DNA of 64,000 nucleotides from Shewanella mangrovisoli (GTDB lineage Bacteria; Pseudomonadota; Gammaproteobacteria; Enterobacterales; Shewanellaceae). Both the position numbers and the translations under genes were made by a program. This document shows, one piece after another, positions 9,269 through 18,658 of this stretch; position 1 is the first letter of the stretch; every line of letters begins with the position of its first letter. Location of the stretch: the NCBI RefSeq assembly GCF_019457635.1, contig NZ_CP080412.1, positions 248,001 through 312,000 on the forward strand, read 5' to 3'. The notes under the pieces were generated by a model. It was not told the DNA's origin. It saw nothing but the letters and a program-made list of their open reading frames with translations, and made no database searches.

Positions 9269-9328
9269 AACGTTGTTTTTTATTTTTGAGGCTGTTAATC
9301 TCACTGCATTCAACAGGGAGTGAGACCT

Positions 9329-9940
9329 ATGGCGAGACGCAAAGAACATAGTCATGATGAGATTCGTGCTATGGCAATAGAAGCGGCAATGGCATTGCTG
9401 CAACAGCAAGGGACACAAGAACTGAGTTTACGTAAGATTGCTAGCCAGATTGGCTATGTGCCGAGTACCTTAATCAATATCTTTGGTAGCTATAACTACC
9501 TGCTGTTAGCCGTTTCTGAGGCAACGTTGCAGGCGCTGATGCATGAGCTCTCCGAGGTAAGTGCAGAGAATAGTCGCAATCAAATCATCAGCATGGCGCA
9601 AAAATACGCTGAGTTTGCCCATGCACAGCGCCAATGTTTTAAGTTGGTATTTGAACTGCAGCTACTCGACTCCGAGCCTTTGCCCGAATCCCAAGGCCAG
9701 CTTATCGCAGGTTTATTCAGGTTAATTGAGCGTGAGTTAGCCCTGTTGTTCCCCCATAAGACTGCTGAGCAGCAACTTCAAATGAGCCGAGTACTCTGGG
9801 GCGGCATCCACGGCCTCACGGCATTATCACTGGATAATAAATTGTTTGCCGATACGGCATCTTTACCCGCTTTGCTAGAGAGTCATGTGACAGGGTATTT
9901 ACAGGGAATGGGTTATCAGAGGGAAGCATCATGCTGCTAA
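9329..9940 (+). CDS. TetR-family transcriptional regulator
   Basis: 203 residues. The N-terminal 50 form a typical TetR helix-turn-helix: helix with EIRAMAIEAAMALL, then LSLRKIASQIGYVPSTLINIFGS, where the usual Y-x-x-F position reads INIFGS. The helical C-terminal ligand domain has no recognisable ligand. I chose the ATG at 9329 because GGGAG (9316-9320) precedes it by eight bases; a GTG at 9320 adds three residues and overlaps that site. The stop codon overlaps the downstream transporter-acyltransferase by 10 nt, so the pair is probably translationally coupled and the regulator likely controls that gene. A perfect palindrome lies upstream. Confidence 0.92.
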   Translation: MARRKEHSHDEIRAMAIEAAMALLQQQGTQELSLRKIASQIGYVPSTLINIFGSYNYLLLAVSEATLQALMHELSEVSAENSRNQIISMAQKYAEFAHAQRQCFKLVFELQLLDSEPLPESQGQLIAGLFRLIERELALLFPHKTAEQQLQMSRVLWGGIHGLTALSLDNKLFADTASLPALLESHVTGYLQGMGYQREASCC

Positions 9941-11796
9941 CAAAACGTTTTTTACCGTACTTTGCTACCCAATGCCTTGGGGCTCTTAACGACAATATTT
10001 ATAAAAATGTGTTGTTACTGCTGGTTACCTTCAGCCAAGTCAACGACTTACCTATTAGTGTCGACATGTTTGTCAATTTGGCTGCAGGGGTCTTTATCCT
10101 GCCGTTTTTCCTATTTTCGGCCCATGCAGGCGTGGTGGCCGACTATATCGATAAAGCCAAACTTATCCGTCGCTTAAAATTGCTCGAAGTCATCATTATG
10201 TTCAGCGCCGCCGCGGCCATCGTGAGCGAAAATTACATGATGATGTTATTACTGCTGTTTTTAACCGGTAGTCAGTCGGCCTATTTTGGCCCGGTCAAGT
10301 ATTCCCTCTTACCTCAAGCCTTAAAAGAAGATGAGTTAGTCACGGGCAATGCCTGGGTTGAGATGGGGACGTTTTTGTCTATCTTGATTGGTACCTTGAG
10401 TGCCGGGATTTTGGTGTCTGAAAACAATGCCACCCTATGGTCGGCCATCACAGTCGCGGCCCTTGCCTTGGCGGGGTATTTATCTAGCCGCGCGATCCCT
10501 GCTTTACCGCCGCAGGGCACAGTTCAGAAAATTCAATTTCGCCCATTATCAGGTACTTGGCGCACCATTAAGAAGGCGCGTCAAACGCCTTCGATTTGGA
10601 TGGCCATCCTCGCCATTAGCTGGTTCTGGTTTTTGGGGGCGACATATCTGACCCAATTCCCTAACTTTGCCAAGCTGCACCTGCACTCTGGCGCAACTGT
10701 GGTGTCGCTGCTACTGGGGATGTTTTCTATCGGGATTGCTGTGGGCTCCTTTGTCTGTGAGCGTTTTTCCTTTGGCCATGTGGAGCTAGGTTTGCTGCCC
10801 TTTGGGGTGCTCGGGTTAACTGTGTTTGGTGTGGACTTGCTCTGGGCGATTCCGCCCGCACCTGCAGATGCGCAGTTTGTGTATGGCTTACACTCCTTTA
10901 TTGCCGAGCAGAAGCATTATCGAGTGATGCTGGACTTCTTTATGATTGGGGTCAGCGGTGGTTTGTTTATCGTGCCTCTGTATGCCTTTATTCAGGCGCG
11001 CTCCGCTAAGGGAGAATGTGCGCAAGCGATTGCTGCGAATAACATTATGAACTCGCTCTTTATGGTGGCGTCGGCGTTGTTGTCTATGCTGCTACTCGGG
11101 GTGGCTGGCTGGAGTATTCCACAGTTGTTCCTGCTGCTTGCGGTGATGAACTTTGTGGTTGCGCTTTACGTGTATTCGCAAGTGCCTGAGTTTACTCAAC
11201 GATTTATCAGTTACTTACTCAGTCATGTGATGTATCGCGTGACTGTGACTGGGCGAGAAAAGATCCCCAAAGAAGGTGCAGGTATCATAGTCTGTAACCA
11301 TGTGAGCTATGTGGATGCGTTGATCATTATGGGGGCGTCGACCCGGCCGATTCGTTTCGTGATGGATAAATCTATCAGTGAAATCCCTGTGCTGAAATAC
11401 CTGTTCCGCCATGCTGGGGTGATCCCGATTTGTTCGCCGCGCCAGAGTGAGGCGACTTACAATCAAGCCTTTGAATCAATTCATGAGGCGTTAGCGAATG
11501 GCGAGTTGGTATGTATCTTCCCCGAAGGTCGTTTAACCCCCGATGGTGAACTCGGCGAGTTTCGTCCCGGTATCGATAAAATCTTGGCCCGCGATCCTGT
11601 GCCCGTAATCCCTATGGCGCTCAATGGCCTGTGGGGTTCTTACTTTAGTCATAAGGACGGCCATGCATTGACTACTATACCGAAACGCTTCTGGTCCAAG
11701 GTATCAGTGGATATTGAGAGCCCTATTCTGGGAGCGTCCACTAGTCGCGCAAATCTACGGCAGCAAGTTGTAAACCTACTTGCTTTACGAAATTGA
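9931..11796 (+). CDS. MFS lysophospholipid transporter fused to PlsC-type acyltransferase
   Basis: 621 residues. The first ~410 are polytopic and resemble LplT-type MFS flippases, starting RFLPYFATQCLGALNDNIYK. Residues ~420-600 form a glycerophosphate acyltransferase domain: N-H-V-S-Y-V-D (the H-x4-D catalytic motif near residue 457) and F-P-E-G-R (substrate motif near residue 530). Known: E. coli LplT brings lysophosphatidylethanolamine across the inner membrane and Aas re-acylates it; in many bacteria MFS, PlsC and acyl-ACP synthetase domains are fused. Here no synthetase domain follows, so acyl donor supply must come from elsewhere. Inferred role: lysophospholipid uptake and repair. It overlaps the TetR gene by 10 nt. 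Confidence 0.9.
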   Translation: MLLTKRFLPYFATQCLGALNDNIYKNVLLLLVTFSQVNDLPISVDMFVNLAAGVFILPFFLFSAHAGVVADYIDKAKLIRRLKLLEVIIMFSAAAAIVSENYMMMLLLLFLTGSQSAYFGPVKYSLLPQALKEDELVTGNAWVEMGTFLSILIGTLSAGILVSENNATLWSAITVAALALAGYLSSRAIPALPPQGTVQKIQFRPLSGTWRTIKKARQTPSIWMAILAISWFWFLGATYLTQFPNFAKLHLHSGATVVSLLLGMFSIGIAVGSFVCERFSFGHVELGLLPFGVLGLTVFGVDLLWAIPPAPADAQFVYGLHSFIAEQKHYRVMLDFFMIGVSGGLFIVPLYAFIQARSAKGECAQAIAANNIMNSLFMVASALLSMLLLGVAGWSIPQLFLLLAVMNFVVALYVYSQVPEFTQRFISYLLSHVMYRVTVTGREKIPKEGAGIIVCNHVSYVDALIIMGASTRPIRFVMDKSISEIPVLKYLFRHAGVIPICSPRQSEATYNQAFESIHEALANGELVCIFPEGRLTPDGELGEFRPGIDKILARDPVPVIPMALNGLWGSYFSHKDGHALTTIPKRFWSKVSVDIESPILGASTSRANLRQQVVNLLALRN

Positions 11797-11862
11797 GATA
11801 TGGTGTAATCCTTCAGTTAAAAAGTTACATATAAATAACAATTTAAGTGTTGGAGTTTGGTC

Positions 11863-13176
11863 ATGAAAAAGGGATGCTATATAGGCGCTTTGGTACTTGT
11901 GCTAAGTGGGTGTGGAGGGGCTGGTGATTCAAACTCTGATGACTCCGATGGAGGAAATCCTATATCACCTCGACTCACAATGGATGTCGAGAGCACAGCG
12001 TCAATGTGTAATATAAGAGAAAAGAAAGCAGGTGTTGATGTGATTGTTCATCGACGTGACGGCAGTATTTTGAACTCTTATAAGAGTGATGCGCAGGGAC
12101 ATGTCGATGTCCCTTGGTCTAGTGAAGCATCACATTTAACGGTCGCGGCACAAGAGTTTGTGAATGGTAGCTCTTCTTGGCGGATCCAGACAGATTTAAA
12201 TGCTAAAGCCAGTGATTATGGTATATATCGATTTACCGATGAAAATTTAAATAATGGTTGTGACTGTAGTGATGTCAATTTAGATACAAGCGAGATAGCT
12301 ACTGTTTATAGTAACTACTATCTTTATGGTAATAATGCTTATATCAATCCAGCGCTCACCAATAATCCATTGCATGTGTGTAAGCGTGACAATAAATTCG
12401 CGCCGGTGAACTTTATATTAATTCCTAAGCAGGGTGGTATTGCTGCTTATGCAGCTAGTATAGATCCCAATGAGCTTGATTTATCGCAAGTTATTTCACT
12501 TTCAAGCAGTATGTTTGAAGGGGCGAGTCATGAGGGTACTTTGCTCAATGTAGATGTGAATAGCAGTAACTATTTTTTACGTAGTTATTCTGAAACAGAA
12601 TACGGTCGACAAAATTGGATTTCATGGCCTACAAGAGAAGTTCAGCTATTCCCCGAGCTTTTTAATCGCAATCTCGTGTCTGCATCACAACAAATCGATC
12701 TCGGTGGAAATGATATTGGAACTATGAGTTATGTCGGATTAACTCGGAGAGCCGTTGCAGATGTTTCAAATAACTTAAGCTTAAATTTACCATTAAATGA
12801 AAATCTAATGCTAAGTGAAGTTACACGCTTAATGAGTACAATTGGTAATGCAGGAAGTACAAATTATGACTTCAGTTTCAACGCTAATCGTATGCAAGGG
12901 GTGCAGGTAACCTTATCGCAAAGCAATGATTACTGGTCTATTTCAGGCCCGCTGAAGGGTTCTATTCCTGATTTAGATTTGCCTGCGCACCTACAAGCGG
13001 CCTTTGATGATTCGTCGATGACATCGATGAGTTTCTATGTATGGGGTTATAGTGGTATGGCTGATTTATATGATTTACGCTCTGAGCTGAGTAAGTCTAG
13101 CCGCAGCACTAATTCTATACGTTCGACTAAATTTGACAATTACGACTACGAAGATATCACTATTTCAACGTATTAG
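11863..13176 (+). CDS. Lipoprotein of unknown function
   Basis: 437 residues with a clear lipoprotein signal: MKKG, hydrophobic stretch, lipobox L-S-G-C with Cys near residue 18, then a G/S/D-rich linker. Residues ~30-100 look like a small beta-sandwich, carboxypeptidase-regulatory-like (VDVIVHRRDGSILNSY, then DAQGHVDVP); I do not recognise the rest. Asp follows close to the Cys but not at +2 (Gly), which suggests outer-membrane sorting. The gene is visibly richer in A/T and in codons such as AAT, ATA and TTA than its neighbours, a sign of transfer or lineage-specific origin. I chose the ATG at 11863 with GGAG (11852-11855) upstream; an in-frame TTG at 11857 is less likely. Confidence 0.8.
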   Translation: MKKGCYIGALVLVLSGCGGAGDSNSDDSDGGNPISPRLTMDVESTASMCNIREKKAGVDVIVHRRDGSILNSYKSDAQGHVDVPWSSEASHLTVAAQEFVNGSSSWRIQTDLNAKASDYGIYRFTDENLNNGCDCSDVNLDTSEIATVYSNYYLYGNNAYINPALTNNPLHVCKRDNKFAPVNFILIPKQGGIAAYAASIDPNELDLSQVISLSSSMFEGASHEGTLLNVDVNSSNYFLRSYSETEYGRQNWISWPTREVQLFPELFNRNLVSASQQIDLGGNDIGTMSYVGLTRRAVADVSNNLSLNLPLNENLMLSEVTRLMSTIGNAGSTNYDFSFNANRMQGVQVTLSQSNDYWSISGPLKGSIPDLDLPAHLQAAFDDSSMTSMSFYVWGYSGMADLYDLRSELSKSSRSTNSIRSTKFDNYDYEDITISTY

Positions 13177-13189
13177 TTTTGCAGGAAAA

Positions 13190-13226
13190 GCACCGCTGTA
13201 CGCCATTGTGCGGCGGTGTATTTTCT
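13190..13226. terminator. Terminator between the lipoprotein gene and selU
   Basis: Stem CACCGC/GCGGTG, extended inside by CGC/GCG after a bulge, then a T-rich stretch on the plus strand. It sits between convergent genes and best fits termination of the lipoprotein gene. Confidence 0.7.
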
Positions 13227-13233
13227 ATTTTTA

Positions 13234-14331
13234 TTAATAGTTATCCAGCCACTCATGCATGGCTTGGTGGCTTCCCCTAAACAGAATATTGCCGGCTTTT
13301 TTCTGCAACTGGTATTCGTACATGGGGTCGTAATACTTGTGCAGTAGCAGGCTTATCCAGGCCAAATGTTGTGAGGTGTGGTTTTGATTCAGCTGCTGCG
13401 ACAGCGCTTGTTGCATCATGTCTTGCAACTCTTGATATTGCTTACCACCAAGACGTTTGCGAATACTGCTAAGACTCTGTAATAGGTAGTGGCTAAAGGC
13501 TTCGAAACCTGCCTCTAAGCCGAGACGCTCGCTAAATCCTCGATGCATTTTGTGAACGTATTCATCGAGTAAGCGAGTTAGCCTGATGTCATCGTCTTCT
13601 TCGAGTACCACAATATCGGCCGTCTGCATGGCGCTATAAAAGCTTTGCGGCAGCGCCGAGCGGCCAATCAAAAAGCTTTCATCCTCGAGCAACAAACAGG
13701 CGTGGTTGCCTAATTGATGCCGAAGCAGGGCGATGGCGAGCTGATTTTCAAAGTTAATTTGTGTCGGTTGTGGGTCGATGTTTTTACCAAAGCTCGAGCC
13801 TCTGTGATTGGCAATGCCTTCGAGATCGATTGCTTCTTTACGGTGTCTTAAAAAATCGGTTTTACCGCTTCCCGTCATGCCACTCAGGCTTAGCAAAGGT
13901 TGCTGACTTGGCGCCGTCTCAATGACACCAATTAAATATTGGCGCATGCCTTTGTAGCCGCCCTGTACATAAGGCACGGTAACGCCTGCCTCTTGCAGCC
14001 ATTGCTGAGTTAACTGTGAGCGTAGCCCGCCGCGAAAGCAGTAAAGATAAGCTTGGGGGTTTGCTGATAAAAAGTTTAACCAAGCATCAATACGCTGCTG
14101 TTTTACCACGCCATGCACGAGGGAATGGCCCAAAGCTATCGCGGCTTGCTGTCCTTGCGCTTTGTAGCAAGTGCCGACCTTTTCCCTTTCCTTATCAACC
14201 ATTAACGGCAGATTTACCGAGGAAGGAAAAGCGCCGCGGTCAAACTCGATTGGCGCCCTTAAGTCGATTAATGGCTGCCCAGCGATAAAGATATCGTGAT
14301 ATTGCTGGGCGGGGATGAGCTTAGTTGTCAT
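13234..14331 (-). CDS. selU: tRNA 2-selenouridine synthase SelU (MnmH)
   Basis: 365 residues. The N-terminal rhodanese domain carries the active-site loop Y-C-F-R-G-G-L-R-S with Cys98; a P-loop domain follows with G-M-T-G-S-G-K-T (151-158). SelU replaces the sulfur of 2-thiouridine at the wobble position of certain tRNAs (Lys, Glu, Gln) with selenium from selenophosphate, via a geranylated intermediate. Its ATG at 14331 overlaps the last base of the selD stop codon (TAATG), so translation is coupled to the enzyme that makes its selenium donor. An in-frame GTG two codons upstream lies inside selD and is not needed. Confidence 0.97.
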   Translation of the reverse strand: MTTKLIPAQQYHDIFIAGQPLIDLRAPIEFDRGAFPSSVNLPLMVDKEREKVGTCYKAQGQQAAIALGHSLVHGVVKQQRIDAWLNFLSANPQAYLYCFRGGLRSQLTQQWLQEAGVTVPYVQGGYKGMRQYLIGVIETAPSQQPLLSLSGMTGSGKTDFLRHRKEAIDLEGIANHRGSSFGKNIDPQPTQINFENQLAIALLRHQLGNHACLLLEDESFLIGRSALPQSFYSAMQTADIVVLEEDDDIRLTRLLDEYVHKMHRGFSERLGLEAGFEAFSHYLLQSLSSIRKRLGGKQYQELQDMMQQALSQQLNQNHTSQHLAWISLLLHKYYDPMYEYQLQKKAGNILFRGSHQAMHEWLDNY

Positions 14332-15389
14332 TAACACAGCACCACATTGGCGGTGGAGGTGGGTGTTTCTAGCGAGCCAATACAGATAGGCTCAATTTGA
14401 TGGGCATTAAGTAGCGCCACCAGTTCCGCTTCGGCCTCACTCGACACCGCCACTAACAAGCCGCCACTGGTTTGTGGGTCACACAAAATGGCTTTTTGAT
14501 GATCGGTAAGTGTGGGTAAGTGTTCACCATAACTGTCGTAGTTACGATGGGTACCACCGGGAATACAGCCTTGCGCTAGATAGTCGAGGGCGCGGGGTAA
14601 GAGTGGCACGGCATCCAGATTAAGTTTAGCGGTGAGTTTAGCGCCTTGGCATACTTCCAGTAGATGGCCTGCAAGCCCAAAACCAGTAACATCGGTGAGG
14701 GCGTTCACGCCTTTAATCTTAGCGATTTTGGCGCCTATGCTATTGAGTTGACACATCGCATTCACCGCAATTTGGCTATCTTCGTCTTTGAGCTTCTTCT
14801 GCTTTTGTGCTGTGGTGAGAATGCCAATACCGATAGGTTTAGTGAGATACAAGCGATCGCCCGCTTTTGCGGTATCGTTTTGTTTTAAATCCGTCAGGGC
14901 GATTTGCCCGGTGACCGCAAGGCCAAAGATTGGTTCAGGCGCATCGATACTGTGACCTCCGGCCAGCATTATCCCGGCCTCCATACAGGCTTGACGGCCA
15001 CCATCGACCACTTGTTGCGCGATCTCGGCGGGAAGTTTGTTCACTGGCCAGCCTAAAATCGCAATCGCCATCATGGGCGTGCCACCCATGGCATAGATAT
15101 CGCTAATGGCATTGGTGGCGGCGATACGGCCAAAGGTAAAGGGGTCATCTACGATAGGCATAAAAAAGTCGGTGGTGCTGATAATGCCGATTTCATCATT
15201 GAGCTTGTAAACGGCTGCATCATCACGGCTTTGATTGCCGACCAACAGGTTAGGATCGGTAAATACAGGCAGCTGCGAGGCAAGAATCGTGGTCAGTACT
15301 TTAGGGGAAATTTTACAGCCGCAGCCGGCACCATGACTATATTCTGTGAGTTTAATGCTATCGGCGGAAGATACAGCGGAATTCGACAT
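14331..15389 (-). CDS. selD: Selenide, water dikinase SelD
   Basis: 352 residues. Makes selenophosphate from selenide and ATP. The N-terminal active-site motif S-H-G-A-G-C-G-C-K is complete, with Cys23 (E. coli Cys17) and Lys26 (E. coli Lys20). The catalytic residue is encoded by TGC, so this is the cysteine form, not a selenoprotein. Gly-rich and Asp-containing ATP-binding segments typical of the PurM/AIRS fold follow ([22 protein letters not shown]). It is first in a two-gene minus-strand operon with selU. No selA or selB lies in the window, so selenocysteine use cannot be judged from here. Confidence 0.97.
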   Translation of the reverse strand: MSNSAVSSADSIKLTEYSHGAGCGCKISPKVLTTILASQLPVFTDPNLLVGNQSRDDAAVYKLNDEIGIISTTDFFMPIVDDPFTFGRIAATNAISDIYAMGGTPMMAIAILGWPVNKLPAEIAQQVVDGGRQACMEAGIMLAGGHSIDAPEPIFGLAVTGQIALTDLKQNDTAKAGDRLYLTKPIGIGILTTAQKQKKLKDEDSQIAVNAMCQLNSIGAKIAKIKGVNALTDVTGFGLAGHLLEVCQGAKLTAKLNLDAVPLLPRALDYLAQGCIPGGTHRNYDSYGEHLPTLTDHQKAILCDPQTSGGLLVAVSSEAEAELVALLNAHQIEPICIGSLETPTSTANVVLC

Positions 15390-15435
15390 GAGCCCTACAT
15401 CCTGTAAAAAGTGATTGAGGCATCATCATAATAGG

Positions 15436-15468
15436 ATACGGCCACCATGCAAGGCGGCCGTATGATTT
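15436..15468 (+). other. Hairpin between selD and the desaturase gene
   Basis: ATACGGCC and GGCCGTAT pair across a 12-base loop, followed on the plus strand by GATTTTT. It lies downstream of the minus-strand desaturase and upstream of selD, but the T run is on the plus strand. It may terminate the desaturase transcript weakly or insulate selD. Confidence 0.4.
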
Positions 15469-15485
15469 TTACCGAGAATTGTGGT

Positions 15486-16592
15486 CTAGCTATAACTTGC
15501 TGTGAGGCTCTTCCAGCTTTTTTGCTGAGTGAGGAATCGAGTCTTTAATTCTTCGACTTGCAGTAACAACTGTTGATCGACCAGTTGTTTACGCTTGGCG
15601 TCTAACAGTGCCTTTTTTGCCTGATAGTATTCGAGTAAATGCTCCTTCATTAACTCGTATTCCTGTTGGATTTTCTCAATCACTTCATCGGCATTGGGCA
15701 GATGGACCACTTTATTTTTGGCATGCAGCAGTTGCATCTGCAGGCGTGCGCTCTCAATCCGTTCCTGTGGACTGGTGCGTAGGTCTTTGGCTAAGCCAAC
15801 CCAAGATAAACCCTTAATCAACCACTTAGTCGGATCGTAATGCCACCACTTAATGCCGTTACGGTAATCGTTCTCGAAGATATGGTGGAAATTATGGTAA
15901 CCCTCACCGTAGGTCAACATCGCCAGAAAACCGTTGTCACGGGCGGTGTTTTTATCGGTATAGGGTTGGCTACCCCACACGTGGGCGAGGGAATTGATAA
16001 AGAAGGTGCAGTGATGCACAACGACTAAACGCAGTAATCCTGCCATCAGCAACATGCCAGCGATATTGCCAGTGAGCCAGCCGAGTAACGCAGGCAAACC
16101 AATATTCATCAGAATGACGAGGGCGAGATAGTGCTTGTGTTGCCACATCACGATACGGTCGTTCTGCAAATCACGCACGTTTTGGTAGTCATGGTAACGC
16201 TGGGCTTGGTATTCACGCAGCATCCAACCGATATGGCTGTACCAGAAACCCATATTGGCCGAGTAGGGGTCTTTATCATTGTCATCGACATGCTTATGGT
16301 GCACACGATGATCGGATGCCCAATGTAATGCACTGTTTTGTAATGCTAATGCACCGCCAAGCGCGTAGAGGAAACGTACCGCAGAGTGAGCCTTATAGGC
16401 CTTGTGTGACCAGAGTCTATGGTAACCCGCTGTGATCGACAGGCCACTGGCAAAGGCTAACACCACAAAAGCAATCCATTCGCTGGCGCCATAACCGTGG
16501 GCTAGGCCATACCAAGGAACGAGGATAACTGCACTGAGGAAGGTGAGGCTAAAGAGGATGACATTTAGCCAGATGATAGGGGGTTTATTCAT
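15486..16592 (-). CDS. Delta-9 acyl-CoA/acyl-lipid fatty acid desaturase
   Basis: 368 residues, a membrane di-iron desaturase of the stearoyl-CoA desaturase type. All three histidine boxes are intact: H58-R-L-W-S-H63, H95-R-V-H98-H99 and H233-N-F-H236-H237. Hydrophobic segments near residues 8-26, 38-55 and 155-192 place it in the inner membrane, and the last ~80 residues form a helical, K/E-rich tail. It introduces a cis double bond into acyl chains with O2, adjusting membrane fluidity. I chose the ATG at 16592, with GGAAA upstream; upstream Met codons lie within the leader, near the operator. Divergent from fabR, with a FabR-type operator over its transcription start. Confidence 0.95.
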   Translation of the reverse strand: MNKPPIIWLNVILFSLTFLSAVILVPWYGLAHGYGASEWIAFVVLAFASGLSITAGYHRLWSHKAYKAHSAVRFLYALGGALALQNSALHWASDHRVHHKHVDDNDKDPYSANMGFWYSHIGWMLREYQAQRYHDYQNVRDLQNDRIVMWQHKHYLALVILMNIGLPALLGWLTGNIAGMLLMAGLLRLVVVHHCTFFINSLAHVWGSQPYTDKNTARDNGFLAMLTYGEGYHNFHHIFENDYRNGIKWWHYDPTKWLIKGLSWVGLAKDLRTSPQERIESARLQMQLLHAKNKVVHLPNADEVIEKIQQEYELMKEHLLEYYQAKKALLDAKRKQLVDQQLLLQVEELKTRFLTQQKSWKSLTASYS

Positions 16593-16616
16593 TATAGTTT
16601 CCAATATCCGCATTTG

Positions 16617-16634
16617 AGCGTACAACTGTAAGCT
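16617..16634. promoter_or_regulatory. FabR-type operator at the desaturase promoter
   Basis: AGCGTACA-AC-TGTAAGCT: an 18-bp imperfect palindrome with 7 of 8 half-site positions matching, of the AGCGTACA/TGTACGCT kind known for FabR sites at fabA and fabB. It lies directly downstream of the desaturase -10 box, over the expected start point, and fabR itself is the divergent neighbour. The match rests on remembered consensus plus symmetry. Confidence 0.8.
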
Positions 16635-16663
16635 AATTTATCCTAGCAATCTTGTTTGGTCAA
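16635..16663 (-). promoter_or_regulatory. Promoter of the desaturase gene
   Basis: Read on the minus strand: TTGACC (16663-16658), 17-bp spacer, TAAATT (16640-16635). The operator begins at the next base, so a bound repressor would block the start site. Confidence 0.7.
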
Positions 16664-16735
16664 GGTGGATGGGGCTGTGTTTCAGACGCAAAAGCGGTAT
16701 TATCGCGTCATTACATTCAGTTAGCGGATTGAAGA

Positions 16736-17350
16736 ATGGGTATTCGTGCACAGCAAAAAGAGAAAACTCGGCGGGCATTGGTCGATGCGGCGTTTAACCA
16801 GCTCAGTGCTGAGCGAAGTTTCTCTAGCTTAAGCTTGCGTGAGGTGGCGAGGGAAGCCAACATTGCGCCCACATCCTTTTATCGTCATTTTAAGGATATG
16901 AATGAGCTTGGGTTGACCATGGTCGATGAAGGCGGGCTCACCCTAAGACAGATGATGCGAAAGGGGCGGCAACGTGCCGAAGCCGGGGGCAGTGTGATCC
17001 GCATTTCTGTGGATACCTTTATGGAAGTGCTTGATTCTAACCCAAACGTTTTCAGAATCTTACTGCATGAGCGCTCAGGGACTTCGGCGGCATTCCGCGC
17101 AGCAGTAGCCCGTGAGATTGAACATTTTATCTCTGAACTGGCCCATTACACCGAAGCGACCGCGGGCCGCACGCCTATGCTGGCCAGAGCACAGGCAGAA
17201 GCGCTCGTGACCTTAGTGTTTAACGCCGGAGCGTCGGCACTGGATATGAAGCGCGCCGATCGTAAAGTGCTCGCCGATCAACTGGTGATGCAATTACGTA
17301 TGGTGGCAAAGGGCGCCGAAGCCTTACAACATAAGGTCGAGCATCGTTAA
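16736..17350 (+). CDS. fabR: Unsaturated fatty acid biosynthesis repressor FabR
   Basis: 204 residues, TetR family. The N-terminal DNA-binding domain reads [20 protein letters not shown] and then [20 protein letters not shown], which matches FabR closely. Known: FabR senses the balance of unsaturated acyl chains and represses fabA/fabB in gammaproteobacteria. Here it diverges from a delta-9 desaturase with a matching operator between them, so it likely couples both oxygen-independent and oxygen-dependent unsaturation. ATG at 16736. A bidirectional terminator separates it from convergent trmA. Confidence 0.95.
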   Translation: MGIRAQQKEKTRRALVDAAFNQLSAERSFSSLSLREVAREANIAPTSFYRHFKDMNELGLTMVDEGGLTLRQMMRKGRQRAEAGGSVIRISVDTFMEVLDSNPNVFRILLHERSGTSAAFRAAVAREIEHFISELAHYTEATAGRTPMLARAQAEALVTLVFNAGASALDMKRADRKVLADQLVMQLRMVAKGAEALQHKVEHR

Positions 17351-17370
17351 GAAAGAGTGTGATTTAGTCC

Positions 17371-17403
17371 AAAAATAAAGGAGCCAATGGCTCCTTTATT
17401 TTT
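17371..17403. terminator. Bidirectional terminator between fabR and trmA
   Basis: AAATAAAGGAGCC, AAT loop, GGCTCCTTTATTT: a perfect stem with A run and T run, working for both convergent genes. Confidence 0.92.
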
Positions 17404-17419
17404 AGGTACATAGAGTCGC

Positions 17420-18517
17420 CTAACGACGCTCTAGCAGTACACCTGTTTCCATATGGTCGGTATAAGGGAACTGATCGAACAGGGCAAAACGGGTGACTTT
17501 ATGGGTCTGATTTAATTGCTGCAAATTGTCTTTCAGGGTGTCGGGATTACAAGAGATATACAGGATCCGCTCATAACCTTGCACTAACTCCAATGTGGCA
17601 GGGTCAATACCTGCTCGTGGTGGGTCGACAAAAATGGTGTTGCAGACATAGCTATCCAGATCTATGCCTTCTAAGCGTCTAAAGCTGCGCTTTTTCGCCA
17701 TCGCATCGCTAAATTCTTCCGCCGACATACGGATAATCTGCAGATTATCGATATTGTTGACTTCGATATTGTGCTGGGCTGCATCCACCGAAGGTTTAGC
17801 TAACTCGGTCGCGAGCACGCGATTAAAGTTTTGTGCTAATGCGATGGAGAAGTTGCCATTACCACAGTAAAGCTCCAGTAAATCGCCTTGGCTGTGTTGA
17901 GTCACGTCGATAGCCCATTCCAGCATCTTGATTGCCACCTTGGCATTTGGCTGGGTAAAGCTGTTTTCGATTTGTTTGTAATGGAAAACTTTGTCATTCA
18001 CTTGCAGTGACTCAACCACAAAGTCTTTATCTAAATCGATTTTCTGTTTGCGCGCACGGCCAATGATATTGACCTTAAATTGGTTGCTCAATCTGGCTTT
18101 CAGTGCGGCGGCTTCGCTGCGCCATTGGTCATCAAGCTGTCTGTGATACAGCAGTGACACTAAAATCTCACCGCTGAGCGTTGATAAAAAATCAACTTGG
18201 AAGAGTTTATGACGTAGGCTGTGGTTCGGTTTTAACTCGGCGATCAGCGCCGCCATCATCTGATTGATTAAGGCGCTCGCGGGTAAGTATTGATCGCAAC
18301 GAACTTTGTCGTTCAATACTTTATCGAACATGTAATAGTATAAATCGTCGCCTTCGTGCCATACGCGAAACTCGGCGCGCATCCGATAGTGGGCAGGTTC
18401 TGAGGCAAACACTTCAACACTCGGTGTCTCAAATTGGGCAAAGGCCTGCTCTAGCTTGATACGCTTTGCAGTTAGTTGCGCATCATAGGTCGTGGGATCC
18501 ATTGCTGCTAAGTTCAT
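17420..18517 (-). CDS. trmA: tRNA (uracil-54-C5)-methyltransferase TrmA
   Basis: 365 residues, the length of E. coli TrmA (366). It forms 5-methyluridine at position 54 of the tRNA T-loop using S-adenosylmethionine. Visible signatures: E-L-Y-C-G-N-G-N-F for SAM binding near residue 217, D-P-P-R-A-G near residue 300, S-C-N-P-D-T with the nucleophilic Cys near 324, and the terminal H-M-E-T with the general-base Glu. The ATG at 18517 gives the family length; a second Met five codons on is possible, and neither has a strong ribosome-binding site. It diverges from murI. Confidence 0.97.
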   Translation of the reverse strand: MNLAAMDPTTYDAQLTAKRIKLEQAFAQFETPSVEVFASEPAHYRMRAEFRVWHEGDDLYYYMFDKVLNDKVRCDQYLPASALINQMMAALIAELKPNHSLRHKLFQVDFLSTLSGEILVSLLYHRQLDDQWRSEAAALKARLSNQFKVNIIGRARKQKIDLDKDFVVESLQVNDKVFHYKQIENSFTQPNAKVAIKMLEWAIDVTQHSQGDLLELYCGNGNFSIALAQNFNRVLATELAKPSVDAAQHNIEVNNIDNLQIIRMSAEEFSDAMAKKRSFRRLEGIDLDSYVCNTIFVDPPRAGIDPATLELVQGYERILYISCNPDTLKDNLQQLNQTHKVTRFALFDQFPYTDHMETGVLLERR

Positions 18518-18658
18518 TGTCGATTCACCGTGGCTGTAAATTGGGGCGCAAATTTTATACTAGGTGACACGAATGTCCAGCATCTTGGTTTTGCGGTTTG
18601 AGTTAAGCTGTGGGAGAATCCGCTCGCGAATGGGACAACGAATTAACTGGAGACGGGC

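Noticed and set aside
14331..15389. SelD as a selenoprotein
   Set aside because: The active-site codons read TGC and TGT; there is no in-frame TGA.
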